Assembly: GCF_039534915.1 (NCBI RefSeq)
Contig: NZ_BAAAWE010000001.1
Coordinates: 496,001 to 560,000, forward strand
DNA: 64,000 nucleotides
Direction: 5' to 3'
DNA from: Streptomyces roseofulvus
GTDB lineage: Bacteria; Actinomycetota; Actinomycetes; Streptomycetales; Streptomycetaceae
The stretch's first letter is position 1, and each line of letters starts with the position of its first letter. A model generated the notes under the pieces. That model saw nothing but the letters and a program-made list of their open reading frames with translations, was not told the DNA's origin and did no database searches. Position numbers and translations under genes: made by a program. Positions 46,047 through 54,773 of this stretch are shown here, piece by piece.

Positions 46047-46997
46047 TCAGACGCCCGTTCCGCGGGCATGGGCGGCGGCGTGCTCCATGGTGGTGGTGCT
46101 GTTGCGGCCGAGGGCGTCGCGGACGAAGGCGCGGGCATCGGCGACGGTGGCGTCCGGCCCGAGGACGGCCGGGATGGCCTCCTCGTCGAGGACGACGGTG
46201 TGGACGGAGGTGATCCGGCCCCCGGCCACGTCCTCCGCGAACACCCACCGTCCGACGTGGGCCTTCATCAGCGCGGGGGTGTGCAGCTGCTTGTAGACGA
46301 TCAGCTCGTCCGGGAAGCAGATCCGGACGGAGCGGGTGGTGTGCGTGGCTCCGTCCGGCGACCGGGTCTCCATCTCCAGCGTCTGGACCCCGGGGGCGTC
46401 CTCCTGCAGGACGGTGCGGGCCACGTGCGGCAGCCGTTCGGGCCAGCGGCCCGCCTCGTCGACGAAGGCGTAGGCGTCCTTGACGGCACCGGTGATCTCC
46501 ACCGTGTCCTCGAAGGTCAGGGTGAGTTCCTCGGCGTCCCCGGTCCGTTCGGCCGCGACGCGCAGGGCGTTCAGTTCGGCGCCGCTGTTGCGGTCGATCG
46601 CCCTCTCGATCCACTCCACGTTCTGGGGGTCGTCGCCGACGGCCCGGAAGTCGTGCAGCAGGCGTACCCGGGTGTGGCCCGCGTCGACCGTCTCGACGAT
46701 CCACTCCCCGCCCATGGCGGCCACCGGGGGCTGCGAGACCTCCTGGCGGAAGGAGACGCGGAGGCGGTCGTGGTCCAGTTCCCGGCGTGACGTCCAGGTC
46801 TTGACCTCGCCGTTGGCGGTGGCCCAGATCCGGATGCGCTCCCGCGTCCCGCTCCGGTCGACGTGCTGGACGTGGACGGTGGGCGGAAAGGTCTCGGGCC
46901 ATCGGCCGACGTCGACGATGAGCTCGAACACGCGGCGCGCCGGGGCGGCCACCGTGATCGTGTGCTCGGTGCGGTGGGTGGTGCGGGGGTCTGACAT
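46047..46997 (-). CDS. Two-domain polyketide aromatase/cyclase
   Basis: A 316-aa protein of two START-like domains (about residues 8-150 and 158-305). The first begins HTITVAAPARRVFELIVDVG and contains WTSRRELDHDRLRVSF; the second begins FEDTVEITGAVKDAYAFVDE. Di-domain aromatase/cyclases act on C-9-reduced polyketides to form the first aromatic ring, matching the ketoreductase at 51666. ATG 46997 with GGAGG upstream. It follows the flavin oxidase gene on the same strand. Confidence 0.9.
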   Translation of the reverse strand: MSDPRTTHRTEHTITVAAPARRVFELIVDVGRWPETFPPTVHVQHVDRSGTRERIRIWATANGEVKTWTSRRELDHDRLRVSFRQEVSQPPVAAMGGEWIVETVDAGHTRVRLLHDFRAVGDDPQNVEWIERAIDRNSGAELNALRVAAERTGDAEELTLTFEDTVEITGAVKDAYAFVDEAGRWPERLPHVARTVLQEDAPGVQTLEMETRSPDGATHTTRSVRICFPDELIVYKQLHTPALMKAHVGRWVFAEDVAGGRITSVHTVVLDEEAIPAVLGPDATVADARAFVRDALGRNSTTTMEHAAAHARGTGV

Positions 46998-47053
46998 GGT
47001 CCCTCCTCCAACTCGGCTTCGGGCAGCGGGGCCAGCTTCGGCGGGGTCTCTCG

Positions 47054-48739
47054 TCAGGCGCTCGACGACGGCTGGGCGCCGGACCGCCCGGGGAGCGGGC
47101 CGCGCGACGGTCCGCGGTCCGCGCCGTCGGACGCCGGCTCGGCCGGGCGGACGGAGAGGGCGTGCCGGAACAGGTCCAGCGGGTCCCAGCGTTCCTTGAC
47201 CCGGCGCAGCCGCTCGTATCCGTCGCGGTGGTAGAGGGTGCTCCACGGCACGCCCGAGGTGTTCAGCCGGGGGTCCGCGAGGTCGGCGTCCGGATAGTTG
47301 ACGTAGGCGCCGCTGTTGGCGTCGTTCGGCACCGGGACACCGCCGGTGTCGGCGTGGAGTTCCCGGTACAGGTCGCGGACCCAGGCGAGTTGGCGCGCGG
47401 TCTGCTCCTCGTCGCCCCAGAGGGCCTCGTGCACGCTGCTGAAGAGGCAGTCCCGGTGGGCCATGGCGGTGGCTTCCGGGGGTACGTCGTTGATCCGTCC
47501 GCCGAGGAAGGTGAGGTAGACGGCGGCGGTGGCGAACTCCTCGCCGCCCCGGCCCAGATGGTCGTGGAGCACGCCGATCTGCCGGTCGTCCCAGGGTTTG
47601 CGGAGCAGGGTGGACTTGGACTTGAAACGGGCGCCGCCGGGCCACTGGACGCCCCCGAGGACCGACTTCAGCCAGGGAGTCGTGGTCGTGGTCGAGGTGT
47701 GCGGCGCCCCGACCGGCCCGGTGAGTGCGGCGGCGAAGGCGTCCAGGAGCTCCGCCGCGCGGGGGTGGGACGCGTCGAGCGCGGCGTCCACCGTGATCAG
47801 CCCGTTCGCACGGTGGCCGAGGGTGAGTCCGCTCGACAGCTCCCCGTAGGGCGAGCCGGAGCCGATGTGCCGCCGGTGCCAGTCGCCGTGGGCGCGCAGG
47901 AGCCGGGCGAAGGCCGCGCGGTCCAGGTCCCGCCACTGCCAGCCGAGGGAGACGGAGCGCACGGCGCCGGGCGGCCGGGGCAGCAGCTCGCCCGGGCCTC
48001 CGGTGGCGCCGGGGGTCCGGAACAGATAGCGGGTGACGACACCGAAGTTCCCTCCTCCGCCGCCGGTGTGGGCCCACCACAGGTCGCGTTCGGCGCCGGT
48101 CGAGTCACGGGTGGCCGTCACGAGGCGGGCCCTGCCCGTCCGGTCCGTGACGACGACCTCGACCCCGTGGAGGTGGTCGACGACCAGCCCGTACCGGCGC
48201 GAGAGCGCGCCGTAGCCGCCGCCGGCGACATGGCCGCCCACGCCGACCGTCGGACAGCCGCCGCCGGGCAGGGTGACGCCCCATCGGAGGTAGAGGGTGC
48301 GGTAGACCCGTCCGAGCGTGGCGCCCGCCTCGACGGCGAAGAGCCGTCGCCGCGGATCGTAGGAGACGTCGGTCATCTCCGAGACGTCGATCAGGACGCG
48401 GACGGCGGGGTCGTCGACGAGGTTCTCGAAGCAGTGGCCGCCGCTGCGGACCGCGACGCGCTTGCGGGCGCGGGCCGCCTCCTCGACGGCCCGGGCCACC
48501 TGCCCGGCGGAGGCGACCAGGTGCACCGCGTCCGGGGACCCGGTGAAGCGGCCGTTGTGTCCGCGGGTGGTGAGTTCCCCGTAGCGGGGGTCGTCCGGCT
48601 CCAGCACCACCGCTCCCTGGGCGTGCGGGTCCGTGGCGGCGGAGGCGGAGGCGGCGGGGCCGCCGAGGAGGGTGGCACCTCCGGAGAGCGCCGAGAGTTC
48701 CAGCAACCGTCTGCGTGTGAGTCGTGCCAAGGGGGACAC
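47054..48739 (-). CDS. Exported bicovalent FAD oxidase (berberine-bridge type, AknOx-like)
   Basis: A 561-aa protein. The N-terminus has a twin-arginine signal (LTRRRLLELSALSGGATLL then an Ala-rich cleavage region). Both covalent flavin anchors are visible: H102 in RSGGHCFEN and C162 in GGGCPTVGVGGH. AknOx, with the same two anchors, oxidises the terminal sugar of aclacinomycin outside the cell. By analogy this enzyme may oxidise a sugar on the exported product. GTG 48739 is taken as start; TTG 48730 is possible. Confidence 0.85.
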   Translation of the reverse strand: MSPLARLTRRRLLELSALSGGATLLGGPAASASAATDPHAQGAVVLEPDDPRYGELTTRGHNGRFTGSPDAVHLVASAGQVARAVEEAARARKRVAVRSGGHCFENLVDDPAVRVLIDVSEMTDVSYDPRRRLFAVEAGATLGRVYRTLYLRWGVTLPGGGCPTVGVGGHVAGGGYGALSRRYGLVVDHLHGVEVVVTDRTGRARLVTATRDSTGAERDLWWAHTGGGGGNFGVVTRYLFRTPGATGGPGELLPRPPGAVRSVSLGWQWRDLDRAAFARLLRAHGDWHRRHIGSGSPYGELSSGLTLGHRANGLITVDAALDASHPRAAELLDAFAAALTGPVGAPHTSTTTTTPWLKSVLGGVQWPGGARFKSKSTLLRKPWDDRQIGVLHDHLGRGGEEFATAAVYLTFLGGRINDVPPEATAMAHRDCLFSSVHEALWGDEEQTARQLAWVRDLYRELHADTGGVPVPNDANSGAYVNYPDADLADPRLNTSGVPWSTLYHRDGYERLRRVKERWDPLDLFRHALSVRPAEPASDGADRGPSRGPLPGRSGAQPSSSA

Positions 48740-48931
48740 CTGCCTTCCCGTCCGGCCCGTGGCCGGTCGCCGAGCCGGCGGCCAGACTGCGCGGGACCGC
48801 TGGGAGGACGGTGGAGTCGCGCTGGTACGGCGCCGGGCGGGCCGGACCCGCGGCCGGAAGGCCGCCCGGCGCACCGCTCGGAGGCGGGTGGGAGGGGCGG
48901 CTCGAAAGGCGGATCGAGACCGTCAGGGAGG

Positions 48932-48974
48932 CTGACAAAGACGTCATTAACGCTTCTAAGCTCGAAGAAGTCAA
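48932..48974. promoter_or_regulatory. Divergent promoter pair, oxidase / DrrA-like gene
   Basis: Minus strand: TTGACT (48974-48969), 17 bp, GTTAAT (48951-48946). Plus strand: CTGACA (48932-48937), 19 bp, TAAGCT (48957-48962). Several TCGA motifs lie around them (48902, 48914, 48962) but not on an 11-bp period. The rest of 48740-49083 holds no gene. Confidence 0.45.
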
Positions 48975-49083
48975 GAGCCCAGGGCATCTGGCTTCCCTCA
49001 CCCTGCCCGCGGCCGACCCGGCCGGTCCGGGCCCGGGCCGGGAGCCCCCTGGCTCGCCCCATGAACCCCGTACGGGAGAACCC

Positions 49084-50073
49084 ATGATCCACACCCGCGG
49101 GCTCACCCGCAGCTTCCGCGCCAAGGGAGAGACCGTCGAGGCGGTGCGCGGACTGGACCTCGACATCGAAGCCGGCTCCGTGGTCGCCTTCCTCGGCCCG
49201 AACGGCGCCGGGAAGACCACCAGCCTGCGGATGCTGACCACGCTCCTCCCGCCGACCTCGGGCACCGCCGTCGTCGCCGGTCACGACGTGCTGACCGACC
49301 CGTCGGGCGTCCGCCACCGCATCGGCTACCTCGGCCAGGGCAACAGCGCCGGCAGCAACTTCCGGGTCAGCGACGAGCTGATCACCCAGGGACGCGCGTA
49401 CGGTCTGACCCGCGCGGAGTCCCGCGTCCGGGCGGAGCGGCTGCTGGCCGCGCTCGAACTGGAGGGTCTGACGAAGCGGACGGTGGGCACGCTGTCCGGC
49501 GGCCAGCGCCGCCGCCTGGACATCGCGATGGCGCTGGTGCACGAGCCGGAACTGCTCTTCCTCGACGAGCCCACTACCGGGCTCGACCCGCACAGCCGCG
49601 CCAACATCTGGGAGCACGTGCTGCGGCTGCACAAGGAGTTGGGCACCACGATCGTCTTCACCACCCACTACCTGGAGGAGGCCGATCTCTGGGCCCGACG
49701 GGTGATGGTGGTCGACCACGGCCGGGTCATCGCCGACGACTCCCCCGAGCGGCTCAAGGCCGACCTGGCCGGCGACCGCATCACCCTGGGGACCGCGGAC
49801 CGCGCCGACGCCGAGCGGGCCGCCGAGCTCGCCCGCGCCCTGCCCGCCGTCCACGAGGTCACCACCGACGGCACGGAGGTGCGGGTGCGCACCCCGCACG
49901 GAGACGCCCGGCTCCCGGTGCTGCTGCGGAACCTGGAGGGCGCCGGGGTACGGGCGCTCACCGCCCGGCTCACCCGCCCCACCCTCGACGACGTCTTCCT
50001 CAGCCTGACCGGCCGCACCCTGCGGGAGAGCACCGACTCCCCCGCCCCGACCACCACGCACGACGGAGCCTGA
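49084..50073 (+). CDS. DrrA-like ABC transporter ATPase
   Basis: A 329-aa ATPase: Walker A GPNGAGKTTS, signature LSGGQRRRLDIAMAL, Walker B LLFLDEPTTGLD, H-loop FTTHYLEEAD, and a C-terminal regulatory domain ending in LDDVFLSLTGR. It pairs with the DrrB-like permease 2 bp downstream. DrrAB exports daunorubicin and confers self-resistance in its producer; the same is expected here. ATG 49084. Confidence 0.93.
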   Translation: MIHTRGLTRSFRAKGETVEAVRGLDLDIEAGSVVAFLGPNGAGKTTSLRMLTTLLPPTSGTAVVAGHDVLTDPSGVRHRIGYLGQGNSAGSNFRVSDELITQGRAYGLTRAESRVRAERLLAALELEGLTKRTVGTLSGGQRRRLDIAMALVHEPELLFLDEPTTGLDPHSRANIWEHVLRLHKELGTTIVFTTHYLEEADLWARRVMVVDHGRVIADDSPERLKADLAGDRITLGTADRADAERAAELARALPAVHEVTTDGTEVRVRTPHGDARLPVLLRNLEGAGVRALTARLTRPTLDDVFLSLTGRTLRESTDSPAPTTTHDGA

Positions 50074-50075
50074 CG

Positions 50076-50849
50076 ATGAAGGTGCTCGACGACACCCGTA
50101 CCGCTTTCGCCCGCGAGCTGGGGCCCGAGCTGCGCCAGCCGGCCGGCCTCCTCTTCACGATGCTGCTGCCCTTCCTCTTCCTCGCCCTCTTCGCGCCCCT
50201 GCTCTCGGGCATGGGCCCGTCGGGCGGCGGCACCGGAACGGGCTCCCCCTGGCAGTGGTTCGTGCCGGGCATGCTCGTCCTGCTCGCCCTCTCCGCCACC
50301 GCGGGGGCCGGGGCCTCGCTGCTCAACGAGATGTCATCGGGAGCCTTCGAGCGCATGCTCGTGACCCCGCTGAACCGGGCCGCGATGCTCGTCGGCCGCG
50401 CGCTCAAGGAGGTCGTGATCCTGCTGGCGCAGGCCCTGTTGCTCATGGCCCTGCTGCTGCCGACCGACTTCCGGCTCCGGCCGCTCGGGGCCCTGGCGGG
50501 GCTCGCGCTGCTGGCCGTCTTCGGGATCGGGATCGGGGCCCTCTCGTTCACCCTGGCGCTCCACTCCCGCAAGCAGCAGACCCTGTTCTACGGGGTGCAG
50601 CAGATGATCTTCTTCCCGCTGCTGCTGCTCTCCGGCGTCCTGCTGCCCATCACCCAGGACTCGGCGCCCACGTGGCTCTACGTGCTGAGCCGGATCAACC
50701 CCGCGACCTATGTGGTGGAGGCCGAACGCGCCCTGTTCGACGGCCGGTTCGCCGAGACGAGCGTGCTGTACGGGCTCCTCGCCGCGACGGCCGTCGCGGT
50801 GCTGGGGGTCGTCGCGGGCATCCGCGGCATGCGCAACGCCTCCGTGTGA
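50076..50849 (+). CDS. DrrB-like ABC-2 permease
   Basis: A 257-aa membrane protein with six hydrophobic segments (ABC-2 type); motifs include LLNEMSSGAFERMLVTPLNR and FFPLLLLSGVLLPIT. It forms the membrane half of the exporter with the preceding ATPase. ATG 50076 begins 2 bp after the ATPase stop, so they are co-translated. Confidence 0.92.
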   Translation: MKVLDDTRTAFARELGPELRQPAGLLFTMLLPFLFLALFAPLLSGMGPSGGGTGTGSPWQWFVPGMLVLLALSATAGAGASLLNEMSSGAFERMLVTPLNRAAMLVGRALKEVVILLAQALLLMALLLPTDFRLRPLGALAGLALLAVFGIGIGALSFTLALHSRKQQTLFYGVQQMIFFPLLLLSGVLLPITQDSAPTWLYVLSRINPATYVVEAERALFDGRFAETSVLYGLLAATAVAVLGVVAGIRGMRNASV

Positions 50850-50907
50850 CGCGCCGCCCGCGGCAGCCGGCCGCCGTCCGAGTCCGTACGCGAAGGAGCA
50901 CCGCACC

Positions 50908-51606
50908 GTGACAGCCGAAGCCCGTCCGGGCACCCCTCGTCCCCGACCCCGCACCGTGGACGTCTGGTTCGACCCCGCCTGCCCCTACACCTGGCTGACC
51001 GCCCGCTGGCTGCGGGAGGCCGCCCGGGTCCGCCCGCTGGAACTGCGCTGGCACCTGATGAGCCTGACCCTCCTCAACGAGGGCCGGGACGACGACCCCG
51101 AGGGCGACCCCGACGGGTACCTGATGGTGCCGGTGCGGATCGGCACCGCCGTCCGGCACCACCACGGGCAGGAGGCCCTGGGGCGCTACCACGCCTCGCT
51201 GTGGGCCGATCTCGGCGCCCCCGGGGAGCACGGCGGGGACAGCGGGAAGTGGATCAACGATCCGGCGCTGGCCCTGGCCGACGCGGGCCTCCCGGCGGAG
51301 CTCGCGGCGGCCGGGACCTCCACCGCCTACGACGGGGAACTGCGGGCCTCGCACGCGGAGGCCGTGGCGCTGCTCGGCCCGCGGCCCGGGACGCCCGTGG
51401 TCGCCGTCCGGGAGCCGGCGGAACCGTACCGCCCCCCGCTGGCCTTCTTCGGGCCGGTCATCTCCCGCGTGCCGACGGGGGACGCGGCGGGACGGCTCTG
51501 GGACGGGACGCTGCTGGTGGCGGGCACCCCCGGCTTCCACACGCTCAGGGGGAGGCCCGCCGACCCGGACCCGGACGTGACCGGACGGGACGTCGATCCG
51601 GCGTGA
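50908..51606 (+). CDS. DsbA-fold thiol protein, Rv2466c (mycothiol nitroreductase) family
   Basis: A 232-aa thioredoxin-like protein. VDVWFDPACPYTWLTARWL near residue 17 and LRWHLMSLTLLNEGRDD match the Rv2466c family of mycothiol-dependent reductases. Here the active site is C25-P-Y-T28, so only one cysteine is present where the M. tuberculosis protein has two, to my recollection. It could reduce nitro or quinone groups or conjugate mycothiol. GTG 50908 with GAAGGAG. It follows the exporter genes directly, so a protective role is possible. Confidence 0.75.
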   Translation: MTAEARPGTPRPRPRTVDVWFDPACPYTWLTARWLREAARVRPLELRWHLMSLTLLNEGRDDDPEGDPDGYLMVPVRIGTAVRHHHGQEALGRYHASLWADLGAPGEHGGDSGKWINDPALALADAGLPAELAAAGTSTAYDGELRASHAEAVALLGPRPGTPVVAVREPAEPYRPPLAFFGPVISRVPTGDAAGRLWDGTLLVAGTPGFHTLRGRPADPDPDVTGRDVDPA

Positions 51607-51665
51607 ACGGGCCCACGCCGGCGGGCCTGCGGGCGGGGCGTGCGGGCTCCTCCGGGCTCCGGGGG

Positions 51666-52451
51666 TCAGTAGTTGCCGAGACCGCCGCAGACGTTGAGGG
51701 CCTGGGCGGTGACGGACGCGGCCGTGTCGGTGATCAGGTAGCCGACCAGGCCCGCCACCTCCTCGGGGGTGGTGTACCGGCCCAGCGGGATCTTCGCCTG
51801 GAAGCGTTCGAGGACGTCCTCGGTCGTGGTGTCCCACGCGGCCGCGTATCCCGCACGGACCCGCTCCGCCATCGGGGTCTCGACGTACCCCGGGCACACG
51901 GCGTTGACGGTGATGCCGGTCTTGGCCAGTTCCAGGCCCAGCGCCTTGGTGAAGCCGACGACGCCGTGCTTGGAGGCCGAGTACGGCGCGCCCAGCACCA
52001 CGCCCTGCTTCCCGCCCGTGGAAGCGATGTTGACGATCCGTCCCCGGCCGCTCTCCAGCATGCCGCCGGTGGACAGCGCCGCCCTGGTCACCCGGAACAC
52101 GCTGTGCAGGTTGGTGTCGAGGACGTCGAGCCACAGCTCGTCCGTCAGCCCGGCGGTGGGGCCGCCTCCGCTGCGTCCCGCGTTGTTGACGAGGACGTCG
52201 ACGGGGCCGTACCGGTCGACGGCGGCGCGTACGAAGGCGTCCACCCGCTCGGTGGAGCGCACGTCGCAGGCCTGCCCGTCGGCGTCCACGCCCTCCTCGC
52301 GGAGGAGTGCGACGGTGGCGGCGACGGCGTCGGCGTCCCGCGCGCAGAGGAAGATCCGCAGCCCGTCCCCGCCGAGCGAGCGGGCCACGGCGAGGCCGAT
52401 CCCGCTGGTCGCCCCGGTGACGACGGCGACCCGTCCTTCGGTGCCGGTCAT
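51666..52451 (-). CDS. Polyketide C-9 ketoreductase (ActIII type)
   Basis: A 261-aa classical SDR very close to the actinorhodin ketoreductase: VALVTG-type start (VAVVTGATSGIGLAVARSLG), NNAGRSGGG, IASTGGKQGVV, catalytic YSASK and C-terminal QALNVCGGLGNY. It reduces the C-9 carbonyl of the nascent polyketide and sets first-ring folding, as in anthracyclines. ATG 52451. A pair of TCGA repeats lies in the divergent promoter region. Confidence 0.95.
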   Translation of the reverse strand: MTGTEGRVAVVTGATSGIGLAVARSLGGDGLRIFLCARDADAVAATVALLREEGVDADGQACDVRSTERVDAFVRAAVDRYGPVDVLVNNAGRSGGGPTAGLTDELWLDVLDTNLHSVFRVTRAALSTGGMLESGRGRIVNIASTGGKQGVVLGAPYSASKHGVVGFTKALGLELAKTGITVNAVCPGYVETPMAERVRAGYAAAWDTTTEDVLERFQAKIPLGRYTTPEEVAGLVGYLITDTAASVTAQALNVCGGLGNY

Positions 52452-52509
52452 TGGTCCCTCCCGGATCGTGACATCGGATGTGCGTTCGCGGCCCGAGGGT
52501 GGCAACGGG

Positions 52510-52530
52510 CGCTCGACAGGCGGTCGACGG
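52510..52530. promoter_or_regulatory. Possible SARP repeat pair between KR and NmrA genes
   Basis: Plus strand TCGACAG (52513-52519) and TCGACGG (52524-52530), 11 bp apart; read on the minus strand TCGACCG (52527-52521) and TCGAGCG (52516-52510). No good -10 sits 8 bp from either end. Confidence 0.35.
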
Positions 52531-52637
52531 GCCGCGTACAGCGCTTTTCGAGCCGTTCGAGAGAACGGACCGGAAACATCGGCGGGTCCGGGACGGGCCT
52601 GCCGGACACACGAAGAGAGACGAAGGAGAAAGCGACC

Positions 52638-53456
52638 ATGACCGTTCTGGTGACGGGTGCCACGGGAAAGGTGGGCCGGCACGTGGTGGCGGGGCTGCTG
52701 GCGGCCGGCGAGCAGGTCCGCGCGATGACCCGCTCCCCCGAGACGGCCGCGCTGCCGGAAGGGGTGGCCACGGTGCGGGGCGACCTCGCCGATCCGGCCG
52801 GCCTGGACGCGGCGCTCGCCGGTGTCGACCGCGTGTACCTCTTCCCCCTGCCCGGGACCGCCGAGGAGTTCACCGCGCGCGCGGTCAAGGCGGGGGTGGG
52901 GCGGATCGTCGTGCTCTCCTCGGTGGCGGCCGAGTACGCGGACGGGGACTACAGCGGCGACCACCACACGGCGGTGGAACGGGCGGTGGAGGCGTCCGGC
53001 GTCGAGTGGACCCACGTGAGGCCCGGTGAGTTCATGGCCAACCTGCTGGACTGGTGGGCCCCCTCGATCCGGGCCGAGGGAGTGGTACGCGCTCCCTTCG
53101 GCGCCACCCGCAGCGCCCCCGTGCACGAGGCCGACATCGCGGACGTGGCGGTGACGGCGCTGCTGGAGGACGGGCACGCGGGGAAGGCGTACTCCTTCGC
53201 CGGTCCGGAGTCCCTGGCCAAGACCGAGCAGGTACGCGTCCTGAGCGAGGTCCTCGGCCGCGAGATCCGGTTCGAGGAGCTGACGACGGACGGGGCCCGC
53301 GCCCTGTGGCTGGGCCAGGGCATGCCCGCCGCGGCGGTCGACTGGCTGCTCCAGGACCCGGTGGACGTGCCCGTGGGTCCCACCGCCGAACGGGTCACCG
53401 GGCGGCCGGCCCGCACCTTCGCCCAGTGGGTGGCGGATCACCGGGCGGACTTCTGA
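52638..53456 (+). CDS. NmrA-type NAD(P)H reductase
   Basis: A 272-aa atypical SDR: Rossmann motif VTGATGKVGRHVVAG, YLFPLPGTAEEFTARAVKAG, VVLSSVAAEYADG and a C-terminal variable domain. NmrA/quinone-reductase-like proteins serve in aromatic polyketide tailoring; in nogalamycin a reductase (SnoaW) works with the SnoaL-fold SnoaL2 in C-1 hydroxylation. This gene and the one at 36110 could form such a pair, but that is inference. ATG 52638 with GAAGGAG. Confidence 0.75.
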   Translation: MTVLVTGATGKVGRHVVAGLLAAGEQVRAMTRSPETAALPEGVATVRGDLADPAGLDAALAGVDRVYLFPLPGTAEEFTARAVKAGVGRIVVLSSVAAEYADGDYSGDHHTAVERAVEASGVEWTHVRPGEFMANLLDWWAPSIRAEGVVRAPFGATRSAPVHEADIADVAVTALLEDGHAGKAYSFAGPESLAKTEQVRVLSEVLGREIRFEELTTDGARALWLGQGMPAAAVDWLLQDPVDVPVGPTAERVTGRPARTFAQWVADHRADF

Positions 53457-53488
53457 CGAACCGCTCCCCGAGGGGCGTTCAGCGGCGG

Positions 53489-53520
53489 TCGAGCGGGGCT
53501 CCAGGCGGCCCGCCGAGGGT
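53489..53520 (+). promoter_or_regulatory. SARP-type promoter before the O-methyltransferase
   Basis: TCGAGCG (53489-53495), 4 bp, TCCAGGC (53500-53506), exactly 8 bp, then the -10-like hexamer GAGGGT (53515-53520). The ATG is 25 nt further on. Confidence 0.55.
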
Positions 53521-53544
53521 GGTCGGGACCCTCTTCGCGGACCG

Positions 53545-54744
53545 ATGGGAAACGCCCTCATGGTGGATGTCGCACTGAACGCCCTGATCCGACGACTGGT
53601 CCGGGCCGGAGCCGGCTCCGACGACGAGATCGACGCCGTGCTGAAGGACGCCGGTCTGACCGCCGTGGCACGCGCCCTCGTCGACGAGGTCCTGTTCCGC
53701 TGCCCGGACCCGGTCAACACCGCGCCCGTCGACGTGGCCCTGGACGTCACCCACGGCGGGGAGCGGTACTCGGCCGTCCTGCGCATGGTGCGCGACGAAC
53801 CGATCCGCGTGGTCGGCGACGACTCCGCGCGGGTGCGCTCCCGGGTGACCTTCACGGCCGCCGGGCTGGTCCGCCGGCTCTACGGGCCGGCGGACTCCCC
53901 GCGCACCGGGGACTTCCACAACTCCTTCGTGCCGACGCCGGAGGACCCGGAGCAGGTGCGGGAGCTGCTCGCCGAGATGAACACGGTGCTGCGCGCGGCC
54001 GCCCAGGCCACCGCCACCCTGATGGCCGGGTGCACGGGGCGCAGCCCCGACCTGGGCGAGCTGTCGATCCGGTACGGCTCCGACAAGTGGGCCAGCTTCC
54101 ACTGGTACACCGCCCACTACGAGCGCCACTTCGCCCCCTACCGGGACCGGCCGACGCGGGTCCTGGAGATCGGCATCGGCGGCTTCGACGACGACCTCGG
54201 CGGCGGCTCGCTGAAGATGTGGAAGCGCTACTTCCCCCGGGGCACCGTCTTCGGCCTGGACCTCTACGACAAGACGGCGCTGACCGAGCCGCGGCTCACG
54301 GCGCTCGTCGGCGACCAGAACGATCCGGAGTTCCTGACCGGACTGGCCCGGGAGCACGGTCCGTTCGACATCGTCATCGACGACGGCAGTCATGTGAACG
54401 AGCATGTGCGGACCTCGTTCCGGACCCTCTTCCCTTACGTGCGTCCCGGCGGCCTCTACGTGATCGAGGACCTCCAGACGTCCTACTTCGCGGACTTCGG
54501 GGGCAGCGCGGGCGGGACGGCCGGTCCCGACACCTCGCTCGGGCTCGTCAAGGAGCTGATCGACGACCTGCACCACCGGGAGCACCGCGAGCCCGCCGTC
54601 ACCCGTCCGACCCCGACCCAGGGCACCGTGACGGCGGTGCACGCCTATCACAACATCGTCTTCGTGGAGAAGGGGACGAACGGGGAGGACACGCTGCCCA
54701 CGTGGATGGACGCGGACGTGTGGACCGCGCTCGGCGCCAAGTGA
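53545..54744 (+). CDS. Sugar O-methyltransferase (MycE/TylE-like)
   Basis: A 399-aa protein. The C-terminal half is a metal-dependent SAM methyltransferase (YGSDKWASFHWYTAHYERHF, VLEIGIGGFDD, VFGLDLYDK, IVIDDGSHVNEHV, YVIEDLQTSY), as in MycE and TylE that methylate sugar hydroxyls on glycosides. The N-terminal ~150 residues form the family's auxiliary domain. It implies at least one O-methylated sugar, consistent with nogalose- or diginose-like units. ATG 53545 is kept; ATG 53560 is possible. Followed 29 bp later by a glycosyltransferase. Confidence 0.85.
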   Translation: MGNALMVDVALNALIRRLVRAGAGSDDEIDAVLKDAGLTAVARALVDEVLFRCPDPVNTAPVDVALDVTHGGERYSAVLRMVRDEPIRVVGDDSARVRSRVTFTAAGLVRRLYGPADSPRTGDFHNSFVPTPEDPEQVRELLAEMNTVLRAAAQATATLMAGCTGRSPDLGELSIRYGSDKWASFHWYTAHYERHFAPYRDRPTRVLEIGIGGFDDDLGGGSLKMWKRYFPRGTVFGLDLYDKTALTEPRLTALVGDQNDPEFLTGLAREHGPFDIVIDDGSHVNEHVRTSFRTLFPYVRPGGLYVIEDLQTSYFADFGGSAGGTAGPDTSLGLVKELIDDLHHREHREPAVTRPTPTQGTVTAVHAYHNIVFVEKGTNGEDTLPTWMDADVWTALGAK

Positions 54745-54773
54745 ACCGCCGGGGAGAGGGAAGGGGACCGGGC

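Noticed and set aside
48902..48968. TCGA motifs in the oxidase/DrrA intergenic region as a SARP site
   Set aside because: Spacings are 12 and 48 bp rather than multiples of 11, and none lies 8 bp before a -10. Ordinary -35/-10 pairs explain the region better.
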